From assembly GCA_020845475.1 (NCBI GenBank), contig JADLFN010000080.1:1-47344 (forward strand): a stretch of DNA of 47,344 nt. Direction: 5' to 3'. The notes below the pieces were generated by a model. The model did not search any database, was not told the origin of the DNA, and saw nothing but the letters and a program-made list of their open reading frames with translations. Shown in pieces: positions 7,241-16,061 of this stretch. Source of the DNA: Planctomycetota bacterium. GTDB taxonomy: Bacteria; Planctomycetota; UBA8742; UBA2392. Positions within the stretch are counted from its first letter, which is position 1. Each line of letters starts with the position of its first letter. The position numbers and the translations under genes are program-made.

Positions 7241-8398
7241 CTACCAGGTGTCGGGGTCGAAGAGTTTCTTGTATTGCTCGAGTGCGTAGCGGTCGGTCAT
7301 GCCGGCGATGTAATCGCATACGACGCGATGTTTGTTCTCGCCGGATTCGATGCGTTTGTGGAAGCCGCCGGGCAGCAGGTAGGGCTCGGCCACGTAGCGC
7401 GCGAACATCTCTTTCATGAAGCGCGTGCCTTTCTCCATGCTGCGCATCACGCGCCGATGCTGATAAAACTTCGAGAACAGCGTGCGCTTGAGGCCGATGA
7501 CTTTCTTTTTCATCTCCGGCGAAAAATCGACAATCGGCGGCCCGTTGTAGGCCAGCACTTCTTCCACTGACTTGAAGTTCGCCGCCGCCAGCCGCTCGCT
7601 CGTGGCCTTGAGCAGATCGCTGACTTGCAGATCCTTGAGCCGGCGCACGATCTGGTAGCGCAGCAGGTCTTCCTCGCCCTCGCCCAGCGCCTTGAGCGCT
7701 TCCTGCTCGGCCTGCGCGAACAATTCGCTTTCGCGCGCAGCTTGACGCGTCAAGAGGCCGGAATAGAGGCCGTCGTCCGCATCATGGGCGTTGTAGCTGA
7801 TTTCGTCGGCGAAATTGGCCACTTGCGCTTCGAGCGAGGGCGATTCGCGTTCTATTAAACCCTTGAACAGCGGCTTGTCGTAATCGGTGCGATGCTTCAT
7901 CAGGCCATAGCGCGTTTCGTGCGTCAGGTTCAGGCCGGCAAACGCCGGCATGTAGCTGCGCTCGAGTTCATCGACGATGCGCAGGCTCTGCCCATTGTGC
8001 TCATAGCCGCCGTGCTCGCGCATCAAGTCACGCATGGCGTGCTCACCGGCGTGGCCAAAGCAGGTGTGGCCCAGGTCGTGGGCCAGCGATATCGCTTCGC
8101 AGATGTCTTCGTTGAGGCCCAGCGCACGGGCAATCGTGCGCGCGGCTTGCGCCACCTCCAGCGTGTGCGTCAGGCGCGTGCGAAAGTGGTCGCCCTCCCA
8201 ATTCAGGAAGACTTGCGTTTTGTACTCGAGACGTCGAAAGGCCGCGCAATGGATGATGCGGTCACGGTCGCGCTGAAACGCCGTGCGATAAACGTGCTCA
8301 GGCTCCGGCACCCGCCGGCCGCGCGATTTCGAGGCGCGAAGGGCATAGGGTGCCAGCGCTTTGTCTTCGGCTTCTTCAATGTGCTTGCGGTCGAACAT
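7241..8398 (-). CDS. dgt: dGTPase-like HD-domain deoxynucleotide triphosphohydrolase
   Basis: The 385-aa protein matches the short bacterial dGTPase-like family. It has RDRIIHCAAFRRLEYKTQVF near residues 45-64, HFRTRLTHTLEVAQ (H71, H78) and the HD motif AHDLGHTCFGHAGE (H107, D108). YEHNGQ follows. These enzymes remove triphosphate from dNTPs and help balance pools. The start ATG is 39 bp from the divergently transcribed epimerase gene, so the two promoters must share that gap. Substrate preference cannot be read from sequence. Confidence 0.9.
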   Translation of the reverse strand: MFDRKHIEEAEDKALAPYALRASKSRGRRVPEPEHVYRTAFQRDRDRIIHCAAFRRLEYKTQVFLNWEGDHFRTRLTHTLEVAQAARTIARALGLNEDICEAISLAHDLGHTCFGHAGEHAMRDLMREHGGYEHNGQSLRIVDELERSYMPAFAGLNLTHETRYGLMKHRTDYDKPLFKGLIERESPSLEAQVANFADEISYNAHDADDGLYSGLLTRQAARESELFAQAEQEALKALGEGEEDLLRYQIVRRLKDLQVSDLLKATSERLAAANFKSVEEVLAYNGPPIVDFSPEMKKKVIGLKRTLFSKFYQHRRVMRSMEKGTRFMKEMFARYVAEPYLLPGGFHKRIESGENKHRVVCDYIAGMTDRYALEQYKKLFDPDTW

Positions 8399-8437
8399 GC
8401 CTAGAGCGTATTACAAGGTGCAGCGGCGGGCCACAAC

Positions 8438-9475
8438 ATGCGCATACTCATTCTTGGCGGGACGGCGTTCATTGGCGCGGCTGCGGCCAGGCGGCTGCAT
8501 ATGCTGGGCCATGAGGTCACGGTTTTCCATCGCGGCAAGAGCAATGCGCTTTTGCCGGGGCGCATCGAGCACGTGCTGGGCGATCGGCGGCTTTTACAAG
8601 ACAACGCCAAGACGCTGACCGCGCTCAAGCCCGATGTCGTTCTCGACATGCTGGCCATGACGGAGTTTGACGCCCGTGAAGTGGTGGCGATGTTTACGGG
8701 CGTGGCAAAGCGCGTTGTTGTGATCTCGAGCTGCGACGTGTATCGCGCGTTCGGCATCGTCAATGGCATTGAATCCGGGGGGCTCGAGCCCGTGCCGCTG
8801 ACGGAAGATTCGCGCCTGCGCGAAATGCGTTATCTCTATCGCGGCAGCAAGCCGCGCCCCTTGGAACATCCCAACCGCTGGATGGACCACTACGAAAAGA
8901 TTCTCGTTGAGCGCGCTTTTCTGTCTGAGCCGCGCTTGCCCGCGACGGTGCTGCGCCTGCCCATGGTGTTTGGCGAGGGCGACAAGCAGCACCGCATGTT
9001 CCCCTATCTCAAGCGCATGCGCGACAAGCGACCGGCGATTTTGCTGCAAGACACGATGGCTCGCTGGCGCGGCTGCCGCGGCTACGTGGGGAACATGGCT
9101 GAGGCGATTGCTTTGTGCGTGGTGAACCCCAAGGCGGCGGGCGGCATCTACCACGTGGCGGAGGCGGAGACGTTTAGCGAGCGGCAATGGGTTGAGCGCA
9201 TTGGCGCGATCTGTGGCTGGAAGGGCAAGGTAATCGAGCTGCCCGAAGCGGAATTGCCCATGAACCTGCAGGCGGGCATCAACGCCGCGCAGGATCTGGT
9301 GCTGGATTCAACGAAGATTCGCAAAGAACTGGGCTACAGCGAAACCGTGCCCATGGAAGAAGCGATTGACATGGCGGCCGTGTGGGAGCTGGACAATTAC
9401 CCTGAGAAGTACGACGAGGGGATGTTCGACTACAAGGCCGAGGACGAAGTGCTGGCTCGCCTCGCAAAAGCATGA
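8438..9475 (+). CDS. NAD-dependent epimerase/dehydratase family protein (extended SDR)
   Basis: The 345-aa product starts with the Rossmann motif ILILGGTAFIGAAAARRL. It has the SDR layout (DVVLDMLAM, VVISSCDVY), and the C-terminal half resembles sugar-nucleotide epimerase-like or CSP41-like proteins. The canonical YxxxK is not clear: the Y-K candidate is in WMDHYEKILVE (Tyr then Lys three later). The trmO gene overlaps its stop (ATGA), so the two are coupled. The substrate is unknown. Confidence 0.8.
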   Translation: MRILILGGTAFIGAAAARRLHMLGHEVTVFHRGKSNALLPGRIEHVLGDRRLLQDNAKTLTALKPDVVLDMLAMTEFDAREVVAMFTGVAKRVVVISSCDVYRAFGIVNGIESGGLEPVPLTEDSRLREMRYLYRGSKPRPLEHPNRWMDHYEKILVERAFLSEPRLPATVLRLPMVFGEGDKQHRMFPYLKRMRDKRPAILLQDTMARWRGCRGYVGNMAEAIALCVVNPKAAGGIYHVAEAETFSERQWVERIGAICGWKGKVIELPEAELPMNLQAGINAAQDLVLDSTKIRKELGYSETVPMEEAIDMAAVWELDNYPEKYDEGMFDYKAEDEVLARLAKA

Positions 9476-10014
9476 AACGCAAGAAACCTGCGCAGGATCA
9501 CACCAGCATCGCGACGCGTCTTGAGCGCGTGGAGTGCGAGATCATAGGCTACGTGCGCTCACCGTATAAGGAACGCTTTGGCACGCCGCGCCAGCCTCCG
9601 GTGACGGAACAAACGCTGGATGACCGCGCGCAGGAAGCGACGATTGAGCTGGTGGCGGGCCGCAACTTTGAGCAAGCGCTCAAGGATCTCGAAGGCTTTG
9701 AGTACATCTGGGTGCTGGCGTGGCTGCATCTCAACGAGGGCTGGAACCCGCAGGTGATTCCGCCGCGCGGCCCCAAGGTCAAACGCGGCCTGTTTGCCAC
9801 GCGCGCGCCGCACCGGCCCAACCCGATCGGCCTTTCGGCGCTCAAACTCACGGGCATCGAGGGCCGCACGCTCAAAGTGCGCGGCATTGACTTGCTCGAT
9901 GGCACGCCCGTGCTCGATATCAAACCCTACATCCCGTATTCGGATGCGTTCCCCAAGGCCAGAGCAGGCTGGCTGGAAGGGCTCAAGGCCGACGAGCCGG
10001 ACCGTTTTGATTAA
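9472..10014 (+). CDS. trmO: tRNA t6A37 N6-methyltransferase (TrmO/TsaA family)
   Basis: The 180-aa protein shows the YaeB/TrmO pattern: IIGYVRSPYKERFGTPRQP at the N-terminus, LEGFEYIWVLAWLH, and RGLFATRAPHRPNPIGLSALKL, followed by DLLDGTPVLDIKPYIPYSDA. TrmO methylates N6 of threonylcarbamoyladenosine at position 37 of tRNA using SAM. It overlaps the upstream epimerase stop by four bases. Its length is nearer the archaeal/short form than the 235-aa E. coli form. Confidence 0.88.
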   Translation: MKRKKPAQDHTSIATRLERVECEIIGYVRSPYKERFGTPRQPPVTEQTLDDRAQEATIELVAGRNFEQALKDLEGFEYIWVLAWLHLNEGWNPQVIPPRGPKVKRGLFATRAPHRPNPIGLSALKLTGIEGRTLKVRGIDLLDGTPVLDIKPYIPYSDAFPKARAGWLEGLKADEPDRFD

Positions 10015-10073
10015 AGTTGGAACCGGTTGATTCATGGCTGCGTCATAGTCGCGCCGATAACAAGAGGGCAAAC

Positions 10074-11360
10074 ATGCAAATCTCCACGCGATGGCTGGTC
10101 TTGATGATGGCGCTGCTTGCGCCCGCCGTTTACGCCAAGGAAGAACTGGTGACGCTGCCCAAGCGCGACACCGTTCAACTCACGATTTACAACTCGGTTG
10201 ATCTTACGCTGGTGCAGGAAACGCGCTCGCTCACGTTCAAGAAGGGCAACAACCGCCTGCAGTTCTCGTGGGCGAACACGTTGATTGACCCCACGAGCGT
10301 GGAGTTCCGCGCCCTGGCCAACGCCGACAAGCTGGAAGTGCTCGACACGAGCTACCCCGCCGAAAGCAACGAGATGCTGATCTGGACGATTTCGACCGAG
10401 GCCGATGTCTCGGCCAAAGTCGAGATCAGCTATTTCACCAGCGGCATTTCGTGGGGTGCACAGTACACCGGCCTGCTGTCCAACGACGAAGCTTCGATGA
10501 CGCTGACGGGCGATGTCACGGTCAGCAATCGTTCCGGCGAAGAGTACGAGAACGCCAAGGTTCGCCTCGTGGTCGGCTCGATTCACCTCGTTGAGCGCAT
10601 CAACGAACTGGCCGGTCCGGATAAAGCCAAGTATCGCCGCAACGCCGAGGAAGAAATGCGCAAGGCCGACAAAGCGGCCGAAGGCAAGAAAGAGATCATC
10701 AAGGAAGGCCTGAGCGAGTACTACATCTACACGGTTGAGGGCACGGAAACGATTCCCAACGGCTGGCAAAAGCGCCTGCAAAGCTTCAAGCAGGCGGGCG
10801 TGCCGGTGAACACCGTTTATACCTACGATGCCCGCAAGTATGGCCCTAGCTTCTTCAAGCTGCTGACCTTCAAGAACGATGAGGCGCACAAATTGGGCAA
10901 AGAGCCGCTGCCGCAGGGCGTGGTGCGCCTTTACCGCGACATGGGCGGCAATGCGCTGGGTTACGTCGGCGAAGTTGCGACGGCCTACATTGCCAAGAAC
11001 GACGAAATCAAAGTGAACGCCGGCACGGATGCCGAAGTCACACTCAAACTTACGCGCACCAATCTTGAGAAGAAAGACCTCGCGTTCCGCCGCTGGGGCA
11101 ACGGCGCACAGGAACAGCGCCTCGAGGGCTGGACCACCATCGAGAACTACAAGCTCGAGATCAAGAACTTCCGCAGCCGCGCCGTGAAATTCGAGGTGAA
11201 CCTGGTGTTCGGCGGCGACTTTGACTTCGAGAGTGAAACGGCGAGCATCAAAGTGGACTACCAGACGCAGCGATTCAGCGGCGAACTCAAGGCCAATACG
11301 CCGCAAACGGTCACTTTCAAGCTCACCACCCGTAACGGAACCAACGTGAAGAACAAGTAG
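10074..11360 (+). CDS. Secreted DUF4139-like protein, paralogue 1 of 4
   Basis: The start at ATG 10074 gives a clear signal peptide (hydrophobic WLVLMMALLAPAVYA followed by a cleavage site). The 428-aa product begins KEELVTLPKRDTVQLTIYNS and ends with a beta-rich domain containing NYKLEIKNFRSRAVKFEVN, typical of DUF4139. Blocks shared with paralogues 3 and 4 are FSWANTLIDPTSVEF, SYPAES-E-LIWTI, SYFTSGISW, LSEYYIYTVEG and KLGKEPLPQG. The family is extracytoplasmic and of unknown function. A charged low-complexity helix (about residues 180-220) replaces the proline-rich loop of the others. Confidence 0.75.
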   Translation: MQISTRWLVLMMALLAPAVYAKEELVTLPKRDTVQLTIYNSVDLTLVQETRSLTFKKGNNRLQFSWANTLIDPTSVEFRALANADKLEVLDTSYPAESNEMLIWTISTEADVSAKVEISYFTSGISWGAQYTGLLSNDEASMTLTGDVTVSNRSGEEYENAKVRLVVGSIHLVERINELAGPDKAKYRRNAEEEMRKADKAAEGKKEIIKEGLSEYYIYTVEGTETIPNGWQKRLQSFKQAGVPVNTVYTYDARKYGPSFFKLLTFKNDEAHKLGKEPLPQGVVRLYRDMGGNALGYVGEVATAYIAKNDEIKVNAGTDAEVTLKLTRTNLEKKDLAFRRWGNGAQEQRLEGWTTIENYKLEIKNFRSRAVKFEVNLVFGGDFDFESETASIKVDYQTQRFSGELKANTPQTVTFKLTTRNGTNVKNK

Positions 11361-11450
11361 TCGGTCGTCGGTGGTCGGTAGTCGGTAGTCGGGAACTGCC
11401 GCGCCACCCTCAACACAATCCCGACGACCGAGTACCGACGACTGAACACC
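11361..11450. repeat. Heptamer-array hairpin (TCGGTNG family), copy 1
   Basis: Directly after the TAG stop are TCGGTCG TCGGTGG TCGGTAG TCGGTAG TCGGGAA. The right arm (11420-11450) has complementary heptamers (CCCGACG ACCGAGT ACCGACG). Another member of the same family is at 31929-32006. Confidence 0.8.
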
Positions 11451-11470
11451 GCCATCTAAGGATCAAACCC

Positions 11471-12586
11471 ATGAAATTCCGCCTCTTTGCCACCGCTCTT
11501 GCTCTGCCCGTCGCCTGCGCCATCATCGGCCTTTCGAGCCCGACGCCGGCCCACGCGCGCATCAAGCTTGCCACGCTGCCGGATCGCGAAGGCGTAGCCG
11601 TGCGTTTTGACCACCCCAACCAGGTTATGGTCGAGGAAGAGCGCACGATCGCGCTGCAGAACGGCGTGAACACGATCGACTTCTCCTGGGCGGGCACGAA
11701 CATTGACAAGGGCAGCATTGTCTTCCGCCCCGCCGATGCGAACTCGAAAGTCGAGATTCTCTCCACGAGCTACCCGCCGGGCGAAAACGCCCTCACTTGG
11801 TCTGTGGCCAGCCCCGATGCGCGCAGCGAAAAGTTCCGCATCAGCTACCTGATGGGGAACATCCAGCGCGAAACCAGCTACCAGGCGATGGTGAGCAAGG
11901 ATGAAAGCACCTGCACCTTCCGCCATTATTTCAAGATACGCAACTGGTCAGGCGAGAATTTCACGGACGCCGACTTCATCACGCGCGACGGCAAGAAGTT
12001 CGACAAAGCGCTCTCGCAGGGCGAAGCCAAGCGCCTGCTCGTGAACAAGTGGGACAACGTCAAGCTTCGCAAGGAGTACGTGTACGACCTGACGCGCCAG
12101 TACGAGGGCAAGATCATGACGGATTACGTGCTGCCGAACACCAAGGAGATCGGCCTGGGCGCGATCCCGCTTGAGTTCGGCAAAGTGCGCATTTACCAGG
12201 ACGACGGCAAGGGCACAGCCGCGTTCACGGGCGAGGATTGGGGCAAGTTTACGCCCATCGGCGACGACATGCGGCTGAACATCGGCACGGCGCAGGACAT
12301 CAAGGTTGAGTTCAAGAAGATGGTCAATGATGTGACCAACCGCCGCGGCAACGTATACGACACCGACGAGGTGGATCAATATGAGATCAAGAACTTCAAG
12401 GACAACGAGATCGAGCTGACGCTGAACCTGCGCGTGGACGGCGAATGGGAAATGCAGAAGGACAGCGCAGGCTACGCCAGCATGGAGCGCGTGGATAACG
12501 AAAACGTGAAGTTCAAGGTGAAAGTGCCGCCCAAGGGCGCGCCGGTTATTCTCAAATTCCATTACCAGAAGAAGGACGTGTGGTAA
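11471..12586 (+). CDS. Secreted DUF4139-like protein, divergent paralogue 2 of 4
   Basis: The 371-aa product has a long signal peptide (FATALALPVACAIIGLSS...AHA). AAGGATC 10 bp before the ATG serves as the ribosome binding site. It keeps the family frame (LPDREGVAVRFDHPN, NTIDFSWAGTNIDKGSIVFRP, STSYPPGENALTWSV, YEIKNFKDNEIELTLNLRVDGEWE) but lacks the KEELVTLP start and the LSEYYIYTVEG block. It is therefore the most divergent of the four. Probably secreted to the periplasm. Function unknown. Confidence 0.7.
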   Translation: MKFRLFATALALPVACAIIGLSSPTPAHARIKLATLPDREGVAVRFDHPNQVMVEEERTIALQNGVNTIDFSWAGTNIDKGSIVFRPADANSKVEILSTSYPPGENALTWSVASPDARSEKFRISYLMGNIQRETSYQAMVSKDESTCTFRHYFKIRNWSGENFTDADFITRDGKKFDKALSQGEAKRLLVNKWDNVKLRKEYVYDLTRQYEGKIMTDYVLPNTKEIGLGAIPLEFGKVRIYQDDGKGTAAFTGEDWGKFTPIGDDMRLNIGTAQDIKVEFKKMVNDVTNRRGNVYDTDEVDQYEIKNFKDNEIELTLNLRVDGEWEMQKDSAGYASMERVDNENVKFKVKVPPKGAPVILKFHYQKKDVW

Positions 12587-12605
12587 GGCGAGGCTTCGCC
12601 TCGCG

Positions 12606-12685
12606 GGTATCAGGTATCGGGTTGCAGGTGTCGGGAAACCTGCAGCCAAAACCTGTTACCCGAAACCCGATACCTGATACCTCGG
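12606..12685. repeat. Heptamer-array hairpin (GGTATCR family), copy 1
   Basis: The left arm is GGTATCA GGTATCG GGTTGCA GGTGTCG (12606-12633). The right arm is ACCTGTT ACCCGAA ACCCGAT ACCTGAT ACCTCGG (12651-12685). It nearly fills the gap between paralogues 2 and 3. Confidence 0.8.
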
Positions 12686-12692
12686 AACTTCC

Positions 12693-13991
12693 ATGCGCCT
12701 TCTGCCCTTTCTACTGCTCGCCGTTATCGCCGCGCCGCTTTGCGCGAAGGAAGAGCTCGTCACGCTGCCGCCGCGCGATGCGGTGCAACTGACGATCTAT
12801 AACTCCGAAGACTGCACGTTGGTGCGCGAAACGCGCACGCTTTCGTTCAAGCAGGGCGAAAACCGCATCCAGTTTTCGTGGGCCAATACGCTGATCGACC
12901 CGACTTCCGTCGAGTTCCAGGCGGTTGATGACAAGGACGGCAACATTGACGTGGCCGACACCAGCTATCCAGCCGAGTCGCACGAAATGCTGATCTGGAC
13001 CATCACGGCCAAAAGGGCCGCGAGCCACAAAGTGCAGATCAGTTACTTCACCAGCGGCATCACCTGGAGCGCGGAATACACCGGCTTGGTCAACAGCGAC
13101 GAAAGCGCCGCCGACCTTACGGCCTATGTCACGGTGCACAACCACAGCGGCGAAGACTACGAAAACGCCCAGGTGCGGCTTGTGGTCGGGGTGATTCACC
13201 TGGTTGAGAAGATTATTTATCTCGCGCAGCCGCGCACGGCCGGACCTTATCCCCCCGCGCCACCCGCCCCGAGCCCTCAGAACGACATGAAGGAGATGGA
13301 AAAGGGCGAATTGGATGACGCCAACGAAGACGGCATGCACGCCAAGGAGATAGAGAAGGGCGCACTGAGCGAGTATTACATCTACACCGTTGAAGGCCGC
13401 GAAACCGTGCCCAACAGCTGGGCCAAGCGCCTCAAGAGTTTCTTTGTGGCTGCCGTGCCGCTCAAGACGGTTTATCGTCTCGAGCCCGCCAAGTTCGGCC
13501 CGGCCTTCACCAAGGTGCTCGAATTCAAGAACGACGAAGAACACAAGCTGGGCAAGGAGCCGCTGCCCGACGGCCTGATCCGCCTCTACAAGCTGCAGAA
13601 CGGCGGCATGGGCTACATGGGTGAACTCTGGAGCAAGTACATCCCCAAGAACGAGGAAGTGAAGATCAACGTCGGCCCCGATCCCGAGGTCACGCTCAAA
13701 GAAAAGCGCATGAGCTTCAAGAAGCAGGACCTCTCGTTTGAGAATCGCTGGTTGGCCGGCTGGACCACGGTCGAGGAGTTCGAGCTCGAGGTGAAGAACT
13801 TCCGCAACAGGAATGTCGAGGTTGAAATTCACCGCACGATGCAGGGCGACTTTGATTTCGACAGCGGTGACAACCCGCAGGTCGAAAACTTCAACACCAA
13901 GAAGTTCACCTTCAGCCTCAGCGCGGCTACGGCGCGCACGCTGAAGTTCAAGGTAACGACGCGCTTTGGCAGCAATGTGAAACAAAAATAG
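12693..13991 (+). CDS. Secreted DUF4139-like protein, paralogue 3 of 4
   Basis: The 432-aa product begins MRLLPFLLLAVIAAPLCAKEELVTLPPRD, a signal peptide plus the conserved mature start. It is closest to paralogue 4; they share VHNHSGEDYENAQVRL-like text, KLGKEPLPDG-IRLYKLQNGGMGYMG and the C-terminal beta domain. It carries a proline-rich then acidic linker (about residues 185-225: PYPPAPPAPSPQ, then E/D-rich). The ribosome binding site is weak (GGAACTTCC), since the repeat hairpin ends just upstream. Function unknown; exported. Confidence 0.73.
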   Translation: MRLLPFLLLAVIAAPLCAKEELVTLPPRDAVQLTIYNSEDCTLVRETRTLSFKQGENRIQFSWANTLIDPTSVEFQAVDDKDGNIDVADTSYPAESHEMLIWTITAKRAASHKVQISYFTSGITWSAEYTGLVNSDESAADLTAYVTVHNHSGEDYENAQVRLVVGVIHLVEKIIYLAQPRTAGPYPPAPPAPSPQNDMKEMEKGELDDANEDGMHAKEIEKGALSEYYIYTVEGRETVPNSWAKRLKSFFVAAVPLKTVYRLEPAKFGPAFTKVLEFKNDEEHKLGKEPLPDGLIRLYKLQNGGMGYMGELWSKYIPKNEEVKINVGPDPEVTLKEKRMSFKKQDLSFENRWLAGWTTVEEFELEVKNFRNRNVEVEIHRTMQGDFDFDSGDNPQVENFNTKKFTFSLSAATARTLKFKVTTRFGSNVKQK

Positions 13992-14068
13992 GTATCAGGT
14001 ATCGGGTTTCAGGTATCAGTTGCCTGAAACCCAGCCCGATACCTGAGACCTGGTACCCGATACCTCAG
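13992..14068. repeat. Heptamer-array hairpin (GGTATCR family), copy 2
   Basis: Immediately after the TAG stop are GTATCAG GTATCGG GTTTCAG GTATCAG (13992-14019). The right arm, 14022-14068, is built of complementary heptamers. The array ends at the CAGGAG ribosome binding site of paralogue 4. It is the same sequence family as 12606-12685, so paralogue 3 is flanked on both sides by related repeats. Confidence 0.82.
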
Positions 14069-14076
14069 GAGTGGTC

Positions 14077-15381
14077 ATGCGGCTTCTATCCATGTTGCTC
14101 TTCGCCTTGGTCTCCGCGCCTCTCTGCGCAAAGGAAGAGCTTGTCACGCTTCCCAAGCGCGATTCGGTGCAGCTCACGATTTACAACAGTGAAGACCTGA
14201 CGCTGGTGCGCGAGACACGCACGCTTTCATTCAAGGCGGGTGAAAACCGCATCCAGTTTTCGTGGGTCAACACACTGATCGACCCGACAAGCGTGGAGTT
14301 CCAGGCCATTGGCGACAAGGACGGCAACCTGGAAGTCGCCGACACCAGCTACCCCGCCGAATCGCACCAGATTCTGATCTGGACGATCAACGCCAAGAAG
14401 GCCGCGAGCCACGAAGTGCAGATCACGTATTTCACCAGCGGCATTTCCTGGAGCGCCGAATACACCGGCTTGGTCAGCAGCGACGAAAGCGCCATGGATT
14501 TGACGGGCTTTGTCACGGTACGCAACAACAGCGGCGAGGAATATGAGAACGCGCAGGTTCGCCTGGTGGTGGGCGTGATTCACCTCGTTGAGAAAGTCAT
14601 CTACCTCGCCCAGGGCGGGCAGCCGAAAACCAAGGAAGTTGATGAATGGGCCCGCGACAGCGCCAAGCGCTCGCGCGGCGCGGAAGAAGGGCCCGGTTCG
14701 GGCGGCGGCATGTCGCGGCCCAAGGAAATCGACAAGACCGGCCTGAGCGAATATTACATTTACACTGTCGAGGGCACGGAGACGATTCCCCACGGCTGGC
14801 AGAAGCGCCTGCGCAGCTTCAAGGTGACGGGGGTGCCGATGAAAACCGTGTATCACTTTGAACCCGCCAAGTACGGCAATGGCCTGATGAAAGTGCTCGA
14901 ATTCAAGAACAACGAGGAACACAAGCTGGGCAAGGAACCGCTGCCCGACGGCATCATTCGCCTCTACAAGCTGCAGAACGGCGGCATGGGCTACATGGGT
15001 GCCCTGGTGAGCAAGTACATCGCCAAGAACGACGAAGTCAAAATCAACGTCGGCGCCGACCCGGAAGTGACCATGAAGGAAAAGCGCATGAGCTTTGAGA
15101 AAGCCGACCTGGTTTTCCAAAGCCGCGGCGGCAGCCGCTGGGTCAGCGGCTGGACCACCATCGAGCGCTTCGAGCTGGAGGTGAAGAACTACCGCGGCAA
15201 GAACATCGAGATCGAAATCCACCGTTCGGCGCAGGGCGACTTCGACTTTGAGAGCGAAGACAAGCCCGAGAAAGAGAACTTCAACACCATGAAGTTCAAG
15301 TTCGCGCTCAATGCCAACACCTCGCGCAAACTGACGTTCACCATCACCACCCGCAACGGCGACAACGTGAAGAAGAAGTAG
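14077..15381 (+). CDS. Secreted DUF4139-like protein, paralogue 4 of 4
   Basis: The ATG at 14077 is preferred over the in-frame GTG at 14071 because CAGGAG sits 6 bp upstream. The 434-aa product has signal peptide MRLLSMLLFALVSAPLCA, then KEELVTLPKRDSVQLTIYNSE. It is very similar to paralogue 3 along its whole length, which indicates a fairly recent duplication. The variable linker (about 185-222) is Gly/Ser/Arg-rich here. The TAG stop coincides with the GTAG foot of a REP hairpin belonging to the RAYT unit. Confidence 0.75.
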   Translation: MRLLSMLLFALVSAPLCAKEELVTLPKRDSVQLTIYNSEDLTLVRETRTLSFKAGENRIQFSWVNTLIDPTSVEFQAIGDKDGNLEVADTSYPAESHQILIWTINAKKAASHEVQITYFTSGISWSAEYTGLVSSDESAMDLTGFVTVRNNSGEEYENAQVRLVVGVIHLVEKVIYLAQGGQPKTKEVDEWARDSAKRSRGAEEGPGSGGGMSRPKEIDKTGLSEYYIYTVEGTETIPHGWQKRLRSFKVTGVPMKTVYHFEPAKYGNGLMKVLEFKNNEEHKLGKEPLPDGIIRLYKLQNGGMGYMGALVSKYIAKNDEVKINVGADPEVTMKEKRMSFEKADLVFQSRGGSRWVSGWTTIERFELEVKNYRGKNIEIEIHRSAQGDFDFESEDKPEKENFNTMKFKFALNANTSRKLTFTITTRNGDNVKKK

Positions 15382-15427
15382 CTGGGGCCGCCGGCCCCTG
15401 AAGTGGCTGGCGCCGCCGGCGCCAGCC
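15378..15427. repeat. Two REP hairpins (GTAG/GTGG foot), left flank of RAYT
   Basis: GTAG (15378-15381) is followed by GGGGCC-GCC-GGCCCC (15384-15398). GTGG (15403-15406) is followed by CTGGCGCC-GCC-GGCGCCAG (15407-15425). A GTAG-type tetranucleotide at the 5' foot of a GC-rich hairpin is the known recognition signature of RAYT transposases. Positions 15380-15401 recur exactly, inverted, at 16087-16108. Confidence 0.85.
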
Positions 15428-16047
15428 TAGAACCCTGAATCCAGCGAAACGTCAACCCACTTCCATGGGCCCAAGCCGGCCTTGACCGGATTCTCAAGGA
15501 TGTACTGCACGCCGCGTCTCAATTCGTCGCGATTACGGATCAATCGATCGAAGTATTCGGCCTGCCACACAGTCCCCGTGCGGCCCTGCAGTCGGTTGAT
15601 TTGCTTGGCGGTATAGCTCTTCCAGCCGTGCACAATCTTCTCCAAACCCCAGCCATCCAGCGGTCTAATCATGACGTGCACATGGTTTGGCATGACGCAC
15701 CAGCACAGCAGCTCATATCGCCGCCCGCTGAAGTGAAGAAGGTTGTCACGGACAATCTGCGCGGCGCTGTTGTTGGCAAGCAGGCACTCGCCGTGCCCGT
15801 TGTCCAGCAGTGTTTCAATTCGCTTTGAACGCAGAGAGTTAAAACGGGCCAGCTCGTTGCCTGCTTCGATTCCTGAAAACTCCAATTTTCGTTCCAGCGC
15901 CTCGCGTTCGGCTTTCAATTCTGCCACCGCCGCTGCCGGCAGAGAGTCGGCAAGGCGATATGTAACAAAATTGACTCCACCTTGCTGTTCCCAGTGCGGG
16001 AGGTAGGTGCTTCTACGCTTCCTGACACCATTGAGGTCTCGGTGCAT
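15427..16047 (-). CDS. REP-associated tyrosine transposase (RAYT, Y1/HUH family)
   Basis: The 206-aa protein has CWCVMPNHVHVMIRPL with the metal-binding H122 and H124. It also has VWQAEYFDRLIRNRDELRRG (candidate nucleophile Y165) and YILENPVKAGL, all diagnostic of RAYTs. These single-copy enzymes nick REP hairpins on single-stranded DNA and are thought to disperse REP/REPIN sequences. Here the gene is bracketed by inverted REP copies (15378-15427 and 16062-16110), and a matching REPIN lies at 29517-29588. The stop codon touches the left inner REP. Confidence 0.92.
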   Translation of the reverse strand: MHRDLNGVRKRRSTYLPHWEQQGGVNFVTYRLADSLPAAAVAELKAEREALERKLEFSGIEAGNELARFNSLRSKRIETLLDNGHGECLLANNSAAQIVRDNLLHFSGRRYELLCWCVMPNHVHVMIRPLDGWGLEKIVHGWKSYTAKQINRLQGRTGTVWQAEYFDRLIRNRDELRRGVQYILENPVKAGLGPWKWVDVSLDSGF

Positions 16048-16061
16048 TCTATGCCTTCAAC

